The notes beneath the pieces are model-generated. The model worked only from the letters and a program-made list of their open reading frames with translations, ran no database searches and had not been told where the DNA came from. From contig CAUZEA010000087.1 of assembly GCA_963578605.1 (NCBI GenBank), positions 1 to 25,143 on the forward strand: a stretch of 25,143 bases of DNA, read 5' to 3'. The position numbers and the translations under genes were made by a program. Shown here piece by piece: positions 1 to 8,388 of this stretch. Positions within the stretch are counted from its first letter, which is position 1, and every line of letters starts with the position of its first letter. The stretch is from JAKVCB01 sp963578605. Lineage in GTDB: Bacteria; Planctomycetota; Planctomycetia; Pirellulales; Lacipirellulaceae.

Positions 1-1338
1 CTTTTCGCCATTCTCGTCGAACTTCTTGGTCGTTGCCCGTTCGCGTTTGATCCAGTCGCAGCTGGCCAACATAGGAGGCAGCGCACGCTCGAGCCATTCT
101 CGATCGCGACTCAGCTTGTAATGCTCGACAACTCCCCACAGCACAAATCCATTCTTGACTGGCCATTCATCCCCTTCCATTTCAACTGGACCAGCGAGAA
201 AGCCTTTCTGGGACGTGAATTTCCCCTCCGGCTGCATCGTACCCTGCCATGCCAGGTGACAGTTTTCGATGTATCGGCCCACCAATTCGTGGTGGCCCTT
301 CTGGTCGAACGCCACAAAGCTCAACGACAGCATGGCCATCATGTAATGAGCAAACGGATAATCCTTCAAGTACAGCCGATTTTCGTTCGGATCTAACTGA
401 GAACCGCAAAGCAGCTGGCCGAGCTGAGATTTATAGAAGTCATTGATCACCGGCTCAGGGACATTGATTGTCATGCCCTGCTCCAGCAGCTGTTGCCATT
501 CTGAGATGAACTTCTCGTAGCTAACGTCAAAGTCCAAACTGCTGACCACAGGCTCCTGTTCCCTACTGGTCGGAACAGCCGGAATCATCAAATCGATATG
601 AAACTGCATCTGGGGAGCAAGGACCGTCGAGAACTTCAAGCCGTCTTTCTTGGTGGGTGACGCCTCGCGATCAACAAAGGTTGCCGTGACCGATGGCCGC
701 GGCCCGATGTAACCCCGAACACGGCCCTTTGGGTCGTAAATGAAATTGTTCTCCCATCGCAGCGGCTGCTTTGTGTCCAGATTCACTCAAAGGTGCGCCG
801 GCGATTCGGCGTGCCCGACGTTTTTCACCGTCATGCGAATCACTGCCACGGTGGTTTCCTTACCGGTGGTGACACGTTCCGCGTCGAGCAGTGCAGCGAA
901 GGCCACCTGGCTGTACTGAAAATGCTCGTGCTGCCAGCTTGACTCCGTGCCCGGCAGATAGCCTTTGATCCGCCGTTGATCTACCTGATCGTTGTCTCTT
1001 TCTACAATAAATGGAGGATCACCCGCACCGAACGACACGACCAAGGTGTCGTCTTTGTAGATCTTCAGATCCTCGTCGCCGCTGCCATTTCGCCACGGGT
1101 AAACATAAGTCCGAAGCGTGCCGTTCCAGTCCGAAAGGAACTTGGCCCGCGAATGCAAAGGCGACAGGGTCGTCTACTGGCCACCCATCCAGGGCCACAC
1201 CTTTTTCATCGCCTCGTAGGTGGCCTCGCCCTGGTAGGGACGCTCCAGCGAGACGAGCTGCTGAGCATCAAGTAGCGAGGTGGCGCTCCCTAGATTCAGA
1301 CATGCAAGAAAAATGACAGCGCAATTGAATAATCTCAT
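1..1338 (-). pseudogene. Secreted protein with helical glycosidase-like C-terminal part, interrupted by two in-frame stops, continues past left edge
   Basis: The frame opens at ATG 1338-1336 with a signal peptide (MRLFNCAVIFLACLNLGSAT). It meets TAG at 1176-1174 (codon 55), continues in the same frame to TGA at 789-787, and then stays open for 262 further codons to the window edge. Both sides of each stop read as one protein. The middle part is beta-rich (SDWNGTLRTYVYPWRNGSG; VAVIRMTVKNVG). The distal part has aromatic-rich helices (YPFAHYMMAMLSLSFVAF; WPVKNGFVLWGVVEHYKLS) of the kind found in six-hairpin (alpha/alpha)6 glycosidases, but I cannot name a family. The TGA follows Ala-His-Leu and could be a mutated Trp codon. 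Two different stop codons argue for nonsense decay rather than a single recoding event. TAG is an ordinary stop elsewhere (allC), so genome-wide amber reassignment is unlikely. Confidence is high for the disrupted frame and low for function. Confidence 0.75.
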
Positions 1339-1363
1339 ACAAACAATCCTAAACTACCAAAAC

Positions 1364-1407
1364 GCAGACAGGCAACATTCTGAAGTCCCAGAATGTTGCC
1401 TGTCTGC
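1364..1407. repeat. 44-bp perfect hairpin, copy 1 of a palindromic repeat; possible terminator of the M81 gene
   Basis: Two 19-nt arms (GCAGACAGGCAACATTCTG and its exact reverse complement) flank a 6-nt loop AAGTCC. The hairpin begins three bases after the TAA of the M81 gene when read on the minus strand, and is followed there by GTTTTGG. It could therefore terminate that transcript. The core matches the hairpin at 3003-3046, which sits in the opposite orientation. It may be a member of a dispersed palindromic family rather than a one-off terminator. Confidence 0.85.
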
Positions 1408-1410
1408 TTT

Positions 1411-2895
1411 TTACATGCCTTTTGCCTCCAGCGGGTAAACGGGCCGCCGCAGGTTGTGGTAGTCAAAGCAGCCGAAGTCGGGTCGGTGAATTCCGGGTGT
1501 GTCACCGTCGAGGATCACCTTGGCAGCTGGCCCGATATCGGCACGGAAATGTACCGCGCTCTTGAGGACCAGGAGTTTCCCGGTGGAAAAGTCAACGTCT
1601 ACCGTCTGTAGCATGGCCCGGTCGGTCAACTGGCGGCGCAAAGTGGTGGCAAGTACTTCCACGCCTCCGATCCGTAACAGGGCGGCCGGCCCCAGCGTCT
1701 CCTCCAGCCCCTGGGCCATGGCGCCGTGGAAGCGAAATCTGCCGTCGCTCAGCCGCACAACCTCCACCTCCGTCGTGATCGGGCTGCCGTGCCGATCATC
1801 GGTCTTGCCTCCCAGCTGGACAGACAGCGTGGCTCCCTCCCCCGCCTGAAAAGCCTGCTCGACCGTCTCGGGGTCATACAGGCACCCGACCACAGCCCCT
1901 TGGAAATTGGCATCGATCAGCGCCTTTAGAGCGACCGTGCCATCACAGGGAGCTCCTCCACCTGGGTTGTCTGAGCCATCGGCAAAGATCACCAGGCCGC
2001 CCTGCTGGTTGGCAATCTCCATCGCCTCCTCGATCGTCGTCAGCCGTGGTTGCAGTTGCTGCCGTAATTCCCAAAGCCGGCTGGCTAGGCGGTCAACCGT
2101 CTGCTCTGCCAGTGCCGGGTCCCCGTCGCTGGTGGCCAGCACTGTGACCCCCATGTCATGAATGTCCGCGAAAGGAAATCCCATGGCGATCGTGGCGGTC
2201 AGCATTCCCGGCTGGGACTCCAGCGCATGGAGCTCCTGGACTACCGTCTGCATCGGCTCCCGCAGCGTGCACTGCATGGGGGGCAGGGTCAGCAGCGGGA
2301 GTTGTCGGTAAGCCTGTCGGGGAACAACCTCCCCACGCACGATGCGCGCGATCAGCACTGCCGCTTCCTCACCCCGCTCCTTCATGTCGACGTGGGGATA
2401 AGTGTCGTATCCAATGATCATGGTGGCCCGCTCCGCCAGCGCGGGTGAAATATTGGCGTGCAGGTCAAGTGTCACCACGATCGGCAGATCATCCGGGATC
2501 GCCCCGCGGACGGCTCGCACGATTTCTGCCTCGGCATCCTCGAATTCTACCGTCACCATGGCCCCGTGCAGGTCGAGCAGGATCCCGTCGGCCGGGAGCT
2601 CCGCCTTGATTCGGCTCACCAGTATCTGCTTGAGTTGGTCAAACGTATCTTTCTCGACCATCCCGGAAGGGTAGGCGCCGGTATTGAGGACTGGCACCAG
2701 GGAGAAGCCAGCTGCCTCGGCACCTGCCAGGTAACCGCCATGGATGGTCCCCGTTCCCCGGTACCGTTCGATCACGGTATCATGACCAGCAAGCTGGTCA
2801 CCACAGTGGCTGTCACGGATGAATTCCGCCAGCGTGGTCGTTCCCTCGGCGAAGGTGTTGGTCTCGTGCTGGATGCCGCCACTGATGATGCGCAT
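1411..2895 (-). CDS. M81 family metallopeptidase (MlrC / microcystinase C-like)
   Basis: A 494-residue protein of the M81 family, whose founding member MlrC hydrolyses linearised microcystin. The substrate here is unknown. The N-terminus MRIISGGIQHETNTF is the family signature. A TLDLHANI block (Asp144, His146) and YPHVD (His168) give a D-x-H...H spacing that fits the family's metal ligands as I remember them. The C-terminal half carries ADGSDNPGGGAPCDGT, typical of the second MlrC domain. A longer frame exists from ATG 2946, but ATG 2895 is preferred: AGGAG lies five bases upstream and the signature starts there. It lies 190 bp downstream of xdhC on the same strand with a strong hairpin between, so co-transcription is uncertain. 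Its position suggests, but does not show, a role in hydrolysing an amide in nitrogen salvage. Confidence 0.88.
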   Translation of the reverse strand: MRIISGGIQHETNTFAEGTTTLAEFIRDSHCGDQLAGHDTVIERYRGTGTIHGGYLAGAEAAGFSLVPVLNTGAYPSGMVEKDTFDQLKQILVSRIKAELPADGILLDLHGAMVTVEFEDAEAEIVRAVRGAIPDDLPIVVTLDLHANISPALAERATMIIGYDTYPHVDMKERGEEAAVLIARIVRGEVVPRQAYRQLPLLTLPPMQCTLREPMQTVVQELHALESQPGMLTATIAMGFPFADIHDMGVTVLATSDGDPALAEQTVDRLASRLWELRQQLQPRLTTIEEAMEIANQQGGLVIFADGSDNPGGGAPCDGTVALKALIDANFQGAVVGCLYDPETVEQAFQAGEGATLSVQLGGKTDDRHGSPITTEVEVVRLSDGRFRFHGAMAQGLEETLGPAALLRIGGVEVLATTLRRQLTDRAMLQTVDVDFSTGKLLVLKSAVHFRADIGPAAKVILDGDTPGIHRPDFGCFDYHNLRRPVYPLEAKGM

Positions 2896-2900
2896 GGGAA

Positions 2901-2905
2901 CTCCT
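2901..2905 (-). promoter_or_regulatory. Shine-Dalgarno AGGAG deciding the M81 start
   Basis: On the minus strand AGGAG stands five bases before ATG 2895-2893. No comparable site precedes the in-frame ATG at 2946, so the shorter start is chosen. Confidence 0.65.
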
Positions 2906-3002
2906 GCGGTTCGGCCGTGAGAAACTATCTTGCCTTCCGGGTGCATTATAGAACGGAGTCAAAACAACACAAAACCCACCAAACCACACAAAACCCAAAA
3001 CA

Positions 3003-3046
3003 CCAGCCAGGCAACATTCTGCGACTTCAGAATGTTGCCTGGCTGG
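3003..3046. repeat. 44-bp perfect hairpin, copy 2 of the palindromic repeat; possible terminator of the xdh operon
   Basis: Two 19-nt arms (CCAGCCAGGCAACATTCTG and its exact reverse complement) with loop CGACTT. Read on the minus strand, the loop and core match copy 1 at 1364-1407: the inner 34 bases differ at one loop base, while the outer arm bases differ in matched pairs so that pairing is kept. It lies 39 bp after the xdhC stop. On both sides the sequence is built of AAAAC/GTTTT runs that extend the pairing imperfectly, giving T-rich tails in both directions. Confidence 0.85.
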
Positions 3047-3085
3047 TTTTGGTCTGGTTCTGGTTTTGATTTTTTAAAGAAGCTC

Positions 3086-3877
3086 TTAACTTGAAGTCCC
3101 GTTCGATTTCCCCACAGCGTCGTGCGCTTCAATTAGCTGGGCTACGATGCTCACGGCAATCTCGCCCGGGTGATTCGAACCGATCGGCAAACCAACCGGG
3201 CAGTGGAAGATGACCTTTTCCGCGGGCACTCCAGCCTCTGCCAGCTCTTTCCGCAACACCGCGGCTTTTGCGTGGCTACCGATGACACCAAGAAACGGGA
3301 AGTCGCGGTCAGATTGGAAGATACGCTTCAGTACCGGCAAGTCGCTCCGATGGCCCTGGGTCATGCAGAGCACAAATGTGCCTGTCGGCAAGGCATCGAC
3401 CTCAGCGGGTGGATCCTTGGTTTCGATTTTGTGAACTCCCCCAGGAAGCCGGGTGAGCCATTCTGGGCGGGGATCGATGCAGGTAATTTGACATGGTAAC
3501 GTCCAAAGCAACCGCGCAACCGCCTGAGTTACATGCCCCGCTCCGAAGATGACCACCTGCCAGGATGCCACCCCAGGAGACTCGAAGAAGAGTTTCACCC
3601 GTCCGCCACAGGTCATCCCGACATCTGCTTTGAGACTCCAATCGTGGAGACGGCGATCGACTTGCTCGCGGAGCATTGCTTGAGCTTCATCAATAGCTTT
3701 CGCCTCAACGCGTCCACCGCCCACGGTGCCTTCCGCAAGACCGTCAGCCGTGACGATCATTTTTGCCCCGGCGTCCTGTGGCGTGGAGCCAGTCACTTCG
3801 ATAAGAGTCACTAACACGAAAGGCGAACCTGCGTCGGTGAGTTCAGCGCAGAGTCGGAACAGGTTGGCTTGATTCAT
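3086..3877 (-). CDS. xdhC: XdhC/CoxI family xanthine dehydrogenase maturation protein
   Basis: A 263-residue XdhC-type protein. The family binds molybdenum cofactor, protects it and supports its sulfuration before insertion into xanthine dehydrogenase. The N-terminal XdhC/CoxI domain is seen in VTGSTPQDAGAKMIV, EGTVGGGRVEAKAI and the conserved Cys motif DVGMTCGGRVKLF. The C-terminal Rossmann-type domain starts at VVIFGAGHVTQAVARLL and ends with a GLPIGSNHPGEIAVSI block typical of the family. Its ATG (3877-3875) overlaps the xdhB stop in an ATGA arrangement, so translation is probably coupled. It is the last gene of the xdhABC operon before a strong hairpin. The assignment is firm. Confidence 0.93.
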   Translation of the reverse strand: MNQANLFRLCAELTDAGSPFVLVTLIEVTGSTPQDAGAKMIVTADGLAEGTVGGGRVEAKAIDEAQAMLREQVDRRLHDWSLKADVGMTCGGRVKLFFESPGVASWQVVIFGAGHVTQAVARLLWTLPCQITCIDPRPEWLTRLPGGVHKIETKDPPAEVDALPTGTFVLCMTQGHRSDLPVLKRIFQSDRDFPFLGVIGSHAKAAVLRKELAEAGVPAEKVIFHCPVGLPIGSNHPGEIAVSIVAQLIEAHDAVGKSNGTSS

Positions 3878-6300
3878 GGGCGATTTGCGGGTTCCTGATA
3901 GGCCACAGAGGTCTGTGTAAAGCCCTGGCCCCCAGCCGACGGCGCCGAAGCAACTTCGTTGTCGGAGGCGAGCTCAGTTAGACGAGTCAACAATTCTTCA
4001 CCGGTTGCGGGTATTGCCAGTTCAACACGTTTGTGCTCGTTGACGAACGATAGTGCATGCCAGGCCGCCAGCCAAACAGCGAGGCCCAGCATCAGTGGTG
4101 GCTCGCCGACCGCTTTACTCAGGCGCACGTTTTTTTGGTGCTTTGGATTGTCGATAAAATTGACGTTGAACACGTGCGGCAAGTCGGTCACGTTCGGAAT
4201 CTTGTAAGTCGTTGGCCCCGCGGAAAGAAGCTGTCCCGTGTCATCGTAGCGGAGTTCTTCGTTGGTGACCCAACCAACACCCTGAATAAACCCGCCAATT
4301 ACCTGCCCGCGGTCGACGCCTGGATTGATCATCCGTCCGACGTCCATCAGCAGGTCGGCCCGGTCGAAAGTGAGTTCGCCGGTGAAACGATCGATTGTGA
4401 CTTCAGCTACTGCTGCGCCAGTGGTGTAATAGAAGAAGGGATTGCCACGTCCAGTCTCCCGGTTAAAGTCCACGCCAGGTGTGGCGTAGAAACCGCGGGC
4501 GCCTAAGTCCACCCGCGCGCGGCGGGCCATTGCGCAGAATTCGCTAAAAGTCAATCGTGGGCTCTGCGGGGAGTCACGGTCGTCGTAGACCAAGCCATCC
4601 TCAATATGTATGTGCTCCGGCGCCGGGGCCAATCCGCGTGCGGGGTCGGCCAGTAATTGCGCGGCGTAAGTGGCCATGCGACTCTTGATTTGGCGACAGG
4701 CTTCAAGAGCTGCAGTCCCATTAAGATCGGTCCCTGCACTGGCGGCGGTGGGCGAGGTGTTGATGTTCTTTTCTGTTGAGGTGACCATCAAGCGTACGTT
4801 CCCGGGTGGAAGGCCAAACTCGTCGGCCACCAGCTGGCAAATCTTCGTGTTCAGTCCCTGGCCCATCTCCGTGCCGCCCGTGGAGACCTGCACGGTGCCA
4901 TCGGTGTAAACGTTGACCAAAGCGTTGGCCTGGTTCATGAACTTCGTCGTGAAGGAGATACCAAACTTGACAGGTGAAATTGCCAGGCCCTTCAGGTACG
5001 TCGGGCTGGAATCGTTGAACTGTTCCACTTCAGCCATCCGGCGGGAATAGTCCGACGACTCGGTGAGTTGATCAAAGATCTCTGCCAGCACGTGATCGCG
5101 TACGATTTGTCCGTACTGTGTCAAGCTGCGATGCGGATCGCCATCGTGGTAAAGATTCAATTTGCGGACTTCCAGCGCGTCTTGCCCCACAACTCGGGCA
5201 ATTTCCTGCAGGCAACATTCGATGACAGCCATACCTTGCGGGCCGCCAAAACCACGGAACGCGGTGTTGGGAGGCAGGTTGGTGCGGCAGACCTGTCCTG
5301 TAACACGAAAGAGCGGCACGTGGTAAGCGTTGTCGGCATGGAGCATGGTGCGCTCCAGGATCGAAGTCGACAGGTCTGCGAATGCACCGCCATTGGAGTA
5401 AAAAGCGAACTCCGCGGCGATGAGGCGTCCGTCTTTGTCAAAGGCCACACGATAATCGGTTTGGTAGGTATGACGCTTGCCAGTGATTCGCATGTCGTCG
5501 CTACGGTCGAGTGCCAGTCGGGCCGGGCAACCCGTCTTGTGCGCAACCATTGCGGCCATAACGGCGGTGAGCGCTGACTGAGTTTCTTTTCCGCCAAAGG
5601 CGCCGCCCATCCGCGGGCATTCGCACACAACCTTGTTCAATCCAAGTCCCAGTGCCTCGGCGACCACCCTTTGGGTCTCGGTCGGGTTCTGCGTGGACGA
5701 AATAACCCTGATGCTCTTTGCCTCGTCCGGTTCTGCCAAAGCAGCTTGGGTCTCGAAGTAGAACTGCTCCTGTCCATTGCTATGAAAGCGGCCGCTGAGC
5801 GTGTGTGGTGCATCACGAAACGCCACCTCGTACGCTGCATCATCCTCAGCAGCTGGGCTGATCATGTGACGCACAGGTCCAATGAACACCCCGGCATTAA
5901 TCGCTTCGTTTATGGTAAGCACCGGGGTTTGTTCTTCGCAGTCGATTAGCACACCTGCACGAGCCTGCCGTGCCGCTGCCTGCGTCTTGGCACCAATGAC
6001 CACCAACGGTTGGCCAAGGTAAGATATTTCTTTTTCGACCAGGAACAGCTCGTCGGAGATGATCGCCCCAAAATGGTTCGCTCCGCCCAAATCTTCATGT
6101 GTCAGCAGGCACACGACGCCAGGCACAGCGCGGGCAGCGGTGAGGTCGATTGAACGCACTCGCCCAGCCGCGACTGGCGTGCCGACAAAATCCACATAAA
6201 GTTCCCCTTCGCGACGAGGGAGATCATCAACATACTGCGCGGTACCGGTTACATGGCCAACAGCGGAGTCATGGGGCAGCGGAGCGCCAACGCTAGGCAT
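3874..6300 (-). CDS. xdhB: Xanthine dehydrogenase, molybdopterin-binding subunit
   Basis: The 808-residue large subunit, which carries the Mo-pterin site and hydroxylates hypoxanthine/xanthine to urate. The match to true xanthine dehydrogenases is strong: RMGGAFGGKETQ, a conserved Glu in SILERTMLHADN, the substrate Arg in NTAFRGFGGPQGM, GGTEMGQGLNTKI, and the catalytic Glu in KAVGEPPLMLG (about residue 733). The Glu and Arg that position purines are both present, so this is more than a generic CO/aldehyde oxidoreductase. The frame extends upstream to 6348, but ATG 6300 is chosen: GGAGG precedes it, it starts MPSVGAPLPHDSAVGHVTG as in homologues, and it follows the xdhA stop by two bases. The two-subunit split matches the bacterial XdhA/XdhB layout. 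The last ~35 residues look like a low-conservation tail. Confidence 0.95.
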   Translation of the reverse strand: MPSVGAPLPHDSAVGHVTGTAQYVDDLPRREGELYVDFVGTPVAAGRVRSIDLTAARAVPGVVCLLTHEDLGGANHFGAIISDELFLVEKEISYLGQPLVVIGAKTQAAARQARAGVLIDCEEQTPVLTINEAINAGVFIGPVRHMISPAAEDDAAYEVAFRDAPHTLSGRFHSNGQEQFYFETQAALAEPDEAKSIRVISSTQNPTETQRVVAEALGLGLNKVVCECPRMGGAFGGKETQSALTAVMAAMVAHKTGCPARLALDRSDDMRITGKRHTYQTDYRVAFDKDGRLIAAEFAFYSNGGAFADLSTSILERTMLHADNAYHVPLFRVTGQVCRTNLPPNTAFRGFGGPQGMAVIECCLQEIARVVGQDALEVRKLNLYHDGDPHRSLTQYGQIVRDHVLAEIFDQLTESSDYSRRMAEVEQFNDSSPTYLKGLAISPVKFGISFTTKFMNQANALVNVYTDGTVQVSTGGTEMGQGLNTKICQLVADEFGLPPGNVRLMVTSTEKNINTSPTAASAGTDLNGTAALEACRQIKSRMATYAAQLLADPARGLAPAPEHIHIEDGLVYDDRDSPQSPRLTFSEFCAMARRARVDLGARGFYATPGVDFNRETGRGNPFFYYTTGAAVAEVTIDRFTGELTFDRADLLMDVGRMINPGVDRGQVIGGFIQGVGWVTNEELRYDDTGQLLSAGPTTYKIPNVTDLPHVFNVNFIDNPKHQKNVRLSKAVGEPPLMLGLAVWLAAWHALSFVNEHKRVELAIPATGEELLTRLTELASDNEVASAPSAGGQGFTQTSVAYQEPANRP

Positions 6301-6302
6301 GA

Positions 6303-7841
6303 TCAGACCTCCACCGGACTTGGGGACGGGGAAAGGTCGTGGAAACACTTGACGAACAGGTTTTCCACTAATTGGTGCCGGTAGCTGACACCGCCACGCA
6401 CGTCCGAGATCGGGGTAATCTCATCCCGTCCCTTACGCCCCGCGGCACGCATGGTCTCGGCGGTCATTGGTTGGCCTTTCAGCATGGCCTCAGCCTGCCG
6501 CAACCTTATGACAGTTGGCCCCACACCACCGGTCGCGATTCGCGCAGTACGAATCTTCTGATCTTCGAGTTCCAGCCAGAAGGCAGCGGATACGGTACTA
6601 ATATCCATGTCGCGCCGCTTGGAAATCTTGTACAGCTTCAATCGCTCATTAGCAGTCGGCAGCGGGGTGCGTACTGAGACGATGATTTCATCCGGCTGTA
6701 GGTCAAGTTGCTTATAGCCGAGGTAAAACTCTTCAATGGGCACCTGACGTGTGCCGCGAATGCTGGCCAATTCGATCGTGGAGCCGGCCACGTAATGAAA
6801 AGGAATTGCATCGGCAACGGGCGAGGCGTTTGCCAGATTTCCGGCAAGCGTACCTGCGTGCCGCACCTGTGGACTACCGAAGCGGGTGATCATTTGGTGA
6901 TACTCAGGCACATGCTCGTATACAAACGACTCAATCCGCGACCAGGAAACTGTTGCGCCAATTATCAACTCGTTTCCCTCGATCTCTATTTGGCCCAACT
7001 CTTCTACGCCGAGCGTGAAGATGACGTCGTCAAGAGCAATTCTGCCGTGGTTGCGTTGCACGCCGAGGTCCGTTGCGCCCGCCACGAGGGTTGCTGCGGG
7101 CCGCTGCGCACGTCGAGCGAGCAGGTCGTCCAATGTACTTGGCAGAAATATTTCGGGAGGAAGTGCCTTTCCCACGGCGCCGTTCGTCGATGTGCTATCT
7201 GCGGTTCTGTTGATTCCAGCAGTTGGTCGTGAGTTTAGCTGAACCGGTCTGTCGCCAATCTTGGTGAAATCCGCGAGCATGGATGCTGTGTCGAATTGCC
7301 TGGCTACCGCAGCAACGGCAGTAAGGTCAAACGATCGACCGGCATCCAGAATCTGGTCGTAACCCGTACAGCGGCACAGATTTCCAGACAAACCTAACCG
7401 CAATACGTCGTCTGAAATTCGATCGTTGCCGTTGCAAGAATGTTCTTCGACGAGCCCGTGCAGCGCCATGACGAACCCTGGCGTGCAAAAGCCGCACTGA
7501 CTGCCATGGAAATCTACCATCGCAGTTTGCACTTCAGAGAGCGCATCCTCGCGGCAGATACCTTCAACAGTGATCACATGACGGCGGTCCATTTGATAGA
7601 CAAACGCGATGCACGCATCGATCGTTTGGTATTCAAAACCATCGCCCTCGTTCAAAGGCTTGCCTACCAGTACCGTACAAGCGCCGCAATCCCCTTCGGC
7701 ACAGGCGACCTTCGTACCGACAAGTCGCTGGGCCTCATTTTCGCACCCATTGCGGAGATACTCAGTCAGCGTCAGAGCTGCCTCGGAACCACGCACAACG
7801 TGGCGAGTTCCATTGACATAAAAGACAAGGTTGTCTCGCAT
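6303..7841 (-). CDS. xdhA: Xanthine dehydrogenase, [2Fe-2S]/FAD subunit
   Basis: The 512-residue small subunit, passing electrons from molybdenum through two [2Fe-2S] clusters to FAD. The plant-type ferredoxin cysteines are at C47, C52, C55 (CAEGDCGAC) and C77. The second cluster uses C116/C119 (CGFCTPGF) and C156/C158 (CRCTGY). The FAD-binding part follows a linker, with TLVAGATDLGVQRN and AGTLAGNLANASPVADAIP, and ends in the CO-dehydrogenase-flavoprotein C-terminal domain. The frame is open to 7991, but the ferredoxin domain begins right after ATG 7841 (MRDNLVFYVNGTRH), so that start is preferred; no strong ribosome-binding site settles it. It is the first gene of the minus-strand operon and is divergent from the allantoate branch. 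Molybdenum-cofactor genes are not in this window. Confidence 0.94.
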   Translation of the reverse strand: MRDNLVFYVNGTRHVVRGSEAALTLTEYLRNGCENEAQRLVGTKVACAEGDCGACTVLVGKPLNEGDGFEYQTIDACIAFVYQMDRRHVITVEGICREDALSEVQTAMVDFHGSQCGFCTPGFVMALHGLVEEHSCNGNDRISDDVLRLGLSGNLCRCTGYDQILDAGRSFDLTAVAAVARQFDTASMLADFTKIGDRPVQLNSRPTAGINRTADSTSTNGAVGKALPPEIFLPSTLDDLLARRAQRPAATLVAGATDLGVQRNHGRIALDDVIFTLGVEELGQIEIEGNELIIGATVSWSRIESFVYEHVPEYHQMITRFGSPQVRHAGTLAGNLANASPVADAIPFHYVAGSTIELASIRGTRQVPIEEFYLGYKQLDLQPDEIIVSVRTPLPTANERLKLYKISKRRDMDISTVSAAFWLELEDQKIRTARIATGGVGPTVIRLRQAEAMLKGQPMTAETMRAAGRKGRDEITPISDVRGGVSYRHQLVENLFVKCFHDLSPSPSPVEV

Positions 7842-8090
7842 ACGGCCATCCAAACCGGTTGCTACGGCTCCCCGGATGAGGTTTGGACGCCAGGGGGGCA
7901 GGGTGCCAGCACGTCCGAGGCTCCATATGTTCAAGTTTTGCCTATGTGCACGATAGGTTGGGGCTAAGCCGTCGTCAATGCCTGAGTTCACTTCCCCTTT
8001 TGCTCAAACCGATCATGCAGGCACCACGCCAATGCTCGATCGCCCCGGCGCGCCGGCCATGACGGCAAGTTTGTTCGAGAGGTTCACGCT
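7842..8090. other. Intergenic region between the divergent xdh and allantoate branches
   Basis: This stretch should hold the xdhA promoter. I see no convincing -35/-10 pair or operator palindrome. The plus frame leading into the M20 remnant is open from about 8010 but is not recognisably homologous before about 8091. Confidence 0.4.
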
Positions 8091-8324
8091 ACGGGGATTC
8101 AAACGAAAGGATTGATAGCTACAATTGGCGGGATGGATGTCCTACCGAACACGCCACATGTGATACCCGGCTACGCCCGGCTGCCGCTGGACGTGCGGTA
8201 TTTGGAAGATCCAGGCCGAAAACGGGTCGTTGGCCAACTGATCAACGTGGGCCAACGCATTACCCAGGCAGAGGATGGAACGTTTGTAGTTCTCGAAGAA
8301 ATGTCGCCGCGGCAATCGAAATGA
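8091..8324 (+). pseudogene. Fragment of an M20-family amidohydrolase (second allantoate-amidohydrolase-like gene)
   Basis: The open stretch reads TGIQTKGLIATIGGMDVLPN followed by TPHVIPGYARLPLDVRYLED. It lines up with the dimerisation-domain segment of M20 amidohydrolases. The intact AllC at 9165-10418 has the equivalent LVATVGQQDVHPGAVNSIPS and RVRFTLDLRDID. Only this internal piece remains: the N-terminal metal-binding blocks are absent and the frame ends at 8324 with no C-terminal catalytic domain. An ATG at 8133 could in principle start a 63-residue peptide, but the homology already runs through that position, so this is a remnant. It differs enough from the neighbouring AllC to be a different paralogue, not a recent partial duplicate. 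The match is by eye. Confidence 0.62.
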
Positions 8325-8388
8325 TGAGCCGCTTTGGTATCAGTTTGGCAGAAACAGTTATACAAGAATCAAAAGTGAGCAGCGAAAC

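Noticed and set aside
1011..1316. Plus-strand open frames overlapping the left-edge protein
   Set aside because: They are antisense to the signal-peptide and middle parts of the disrupted secreted protein, are Arg/Ser-rich and show no motif.
1..1338. Genome-wide stop-codon reassignment to explain in-frame TAG and TGA
   Set aside because: TAG ends allC and TGA ends xdhA, allE, allB and others at the expected places, and the long genes contain no internal stops.
2458..3069. A 203-codon plus-strand frame over the M81 start and hairpin 2
   Set aside because: It lies antisense to a well-conserved M81 N-terminus and has no family features.
5210..5230. GCAGGCAACATTC, resembling the hairpin arm
   Set aside because: It lies within the xdhB coding sequence in a conserved Cys-Cys-Leu-Gln stretch, with no second arm; a chance match.
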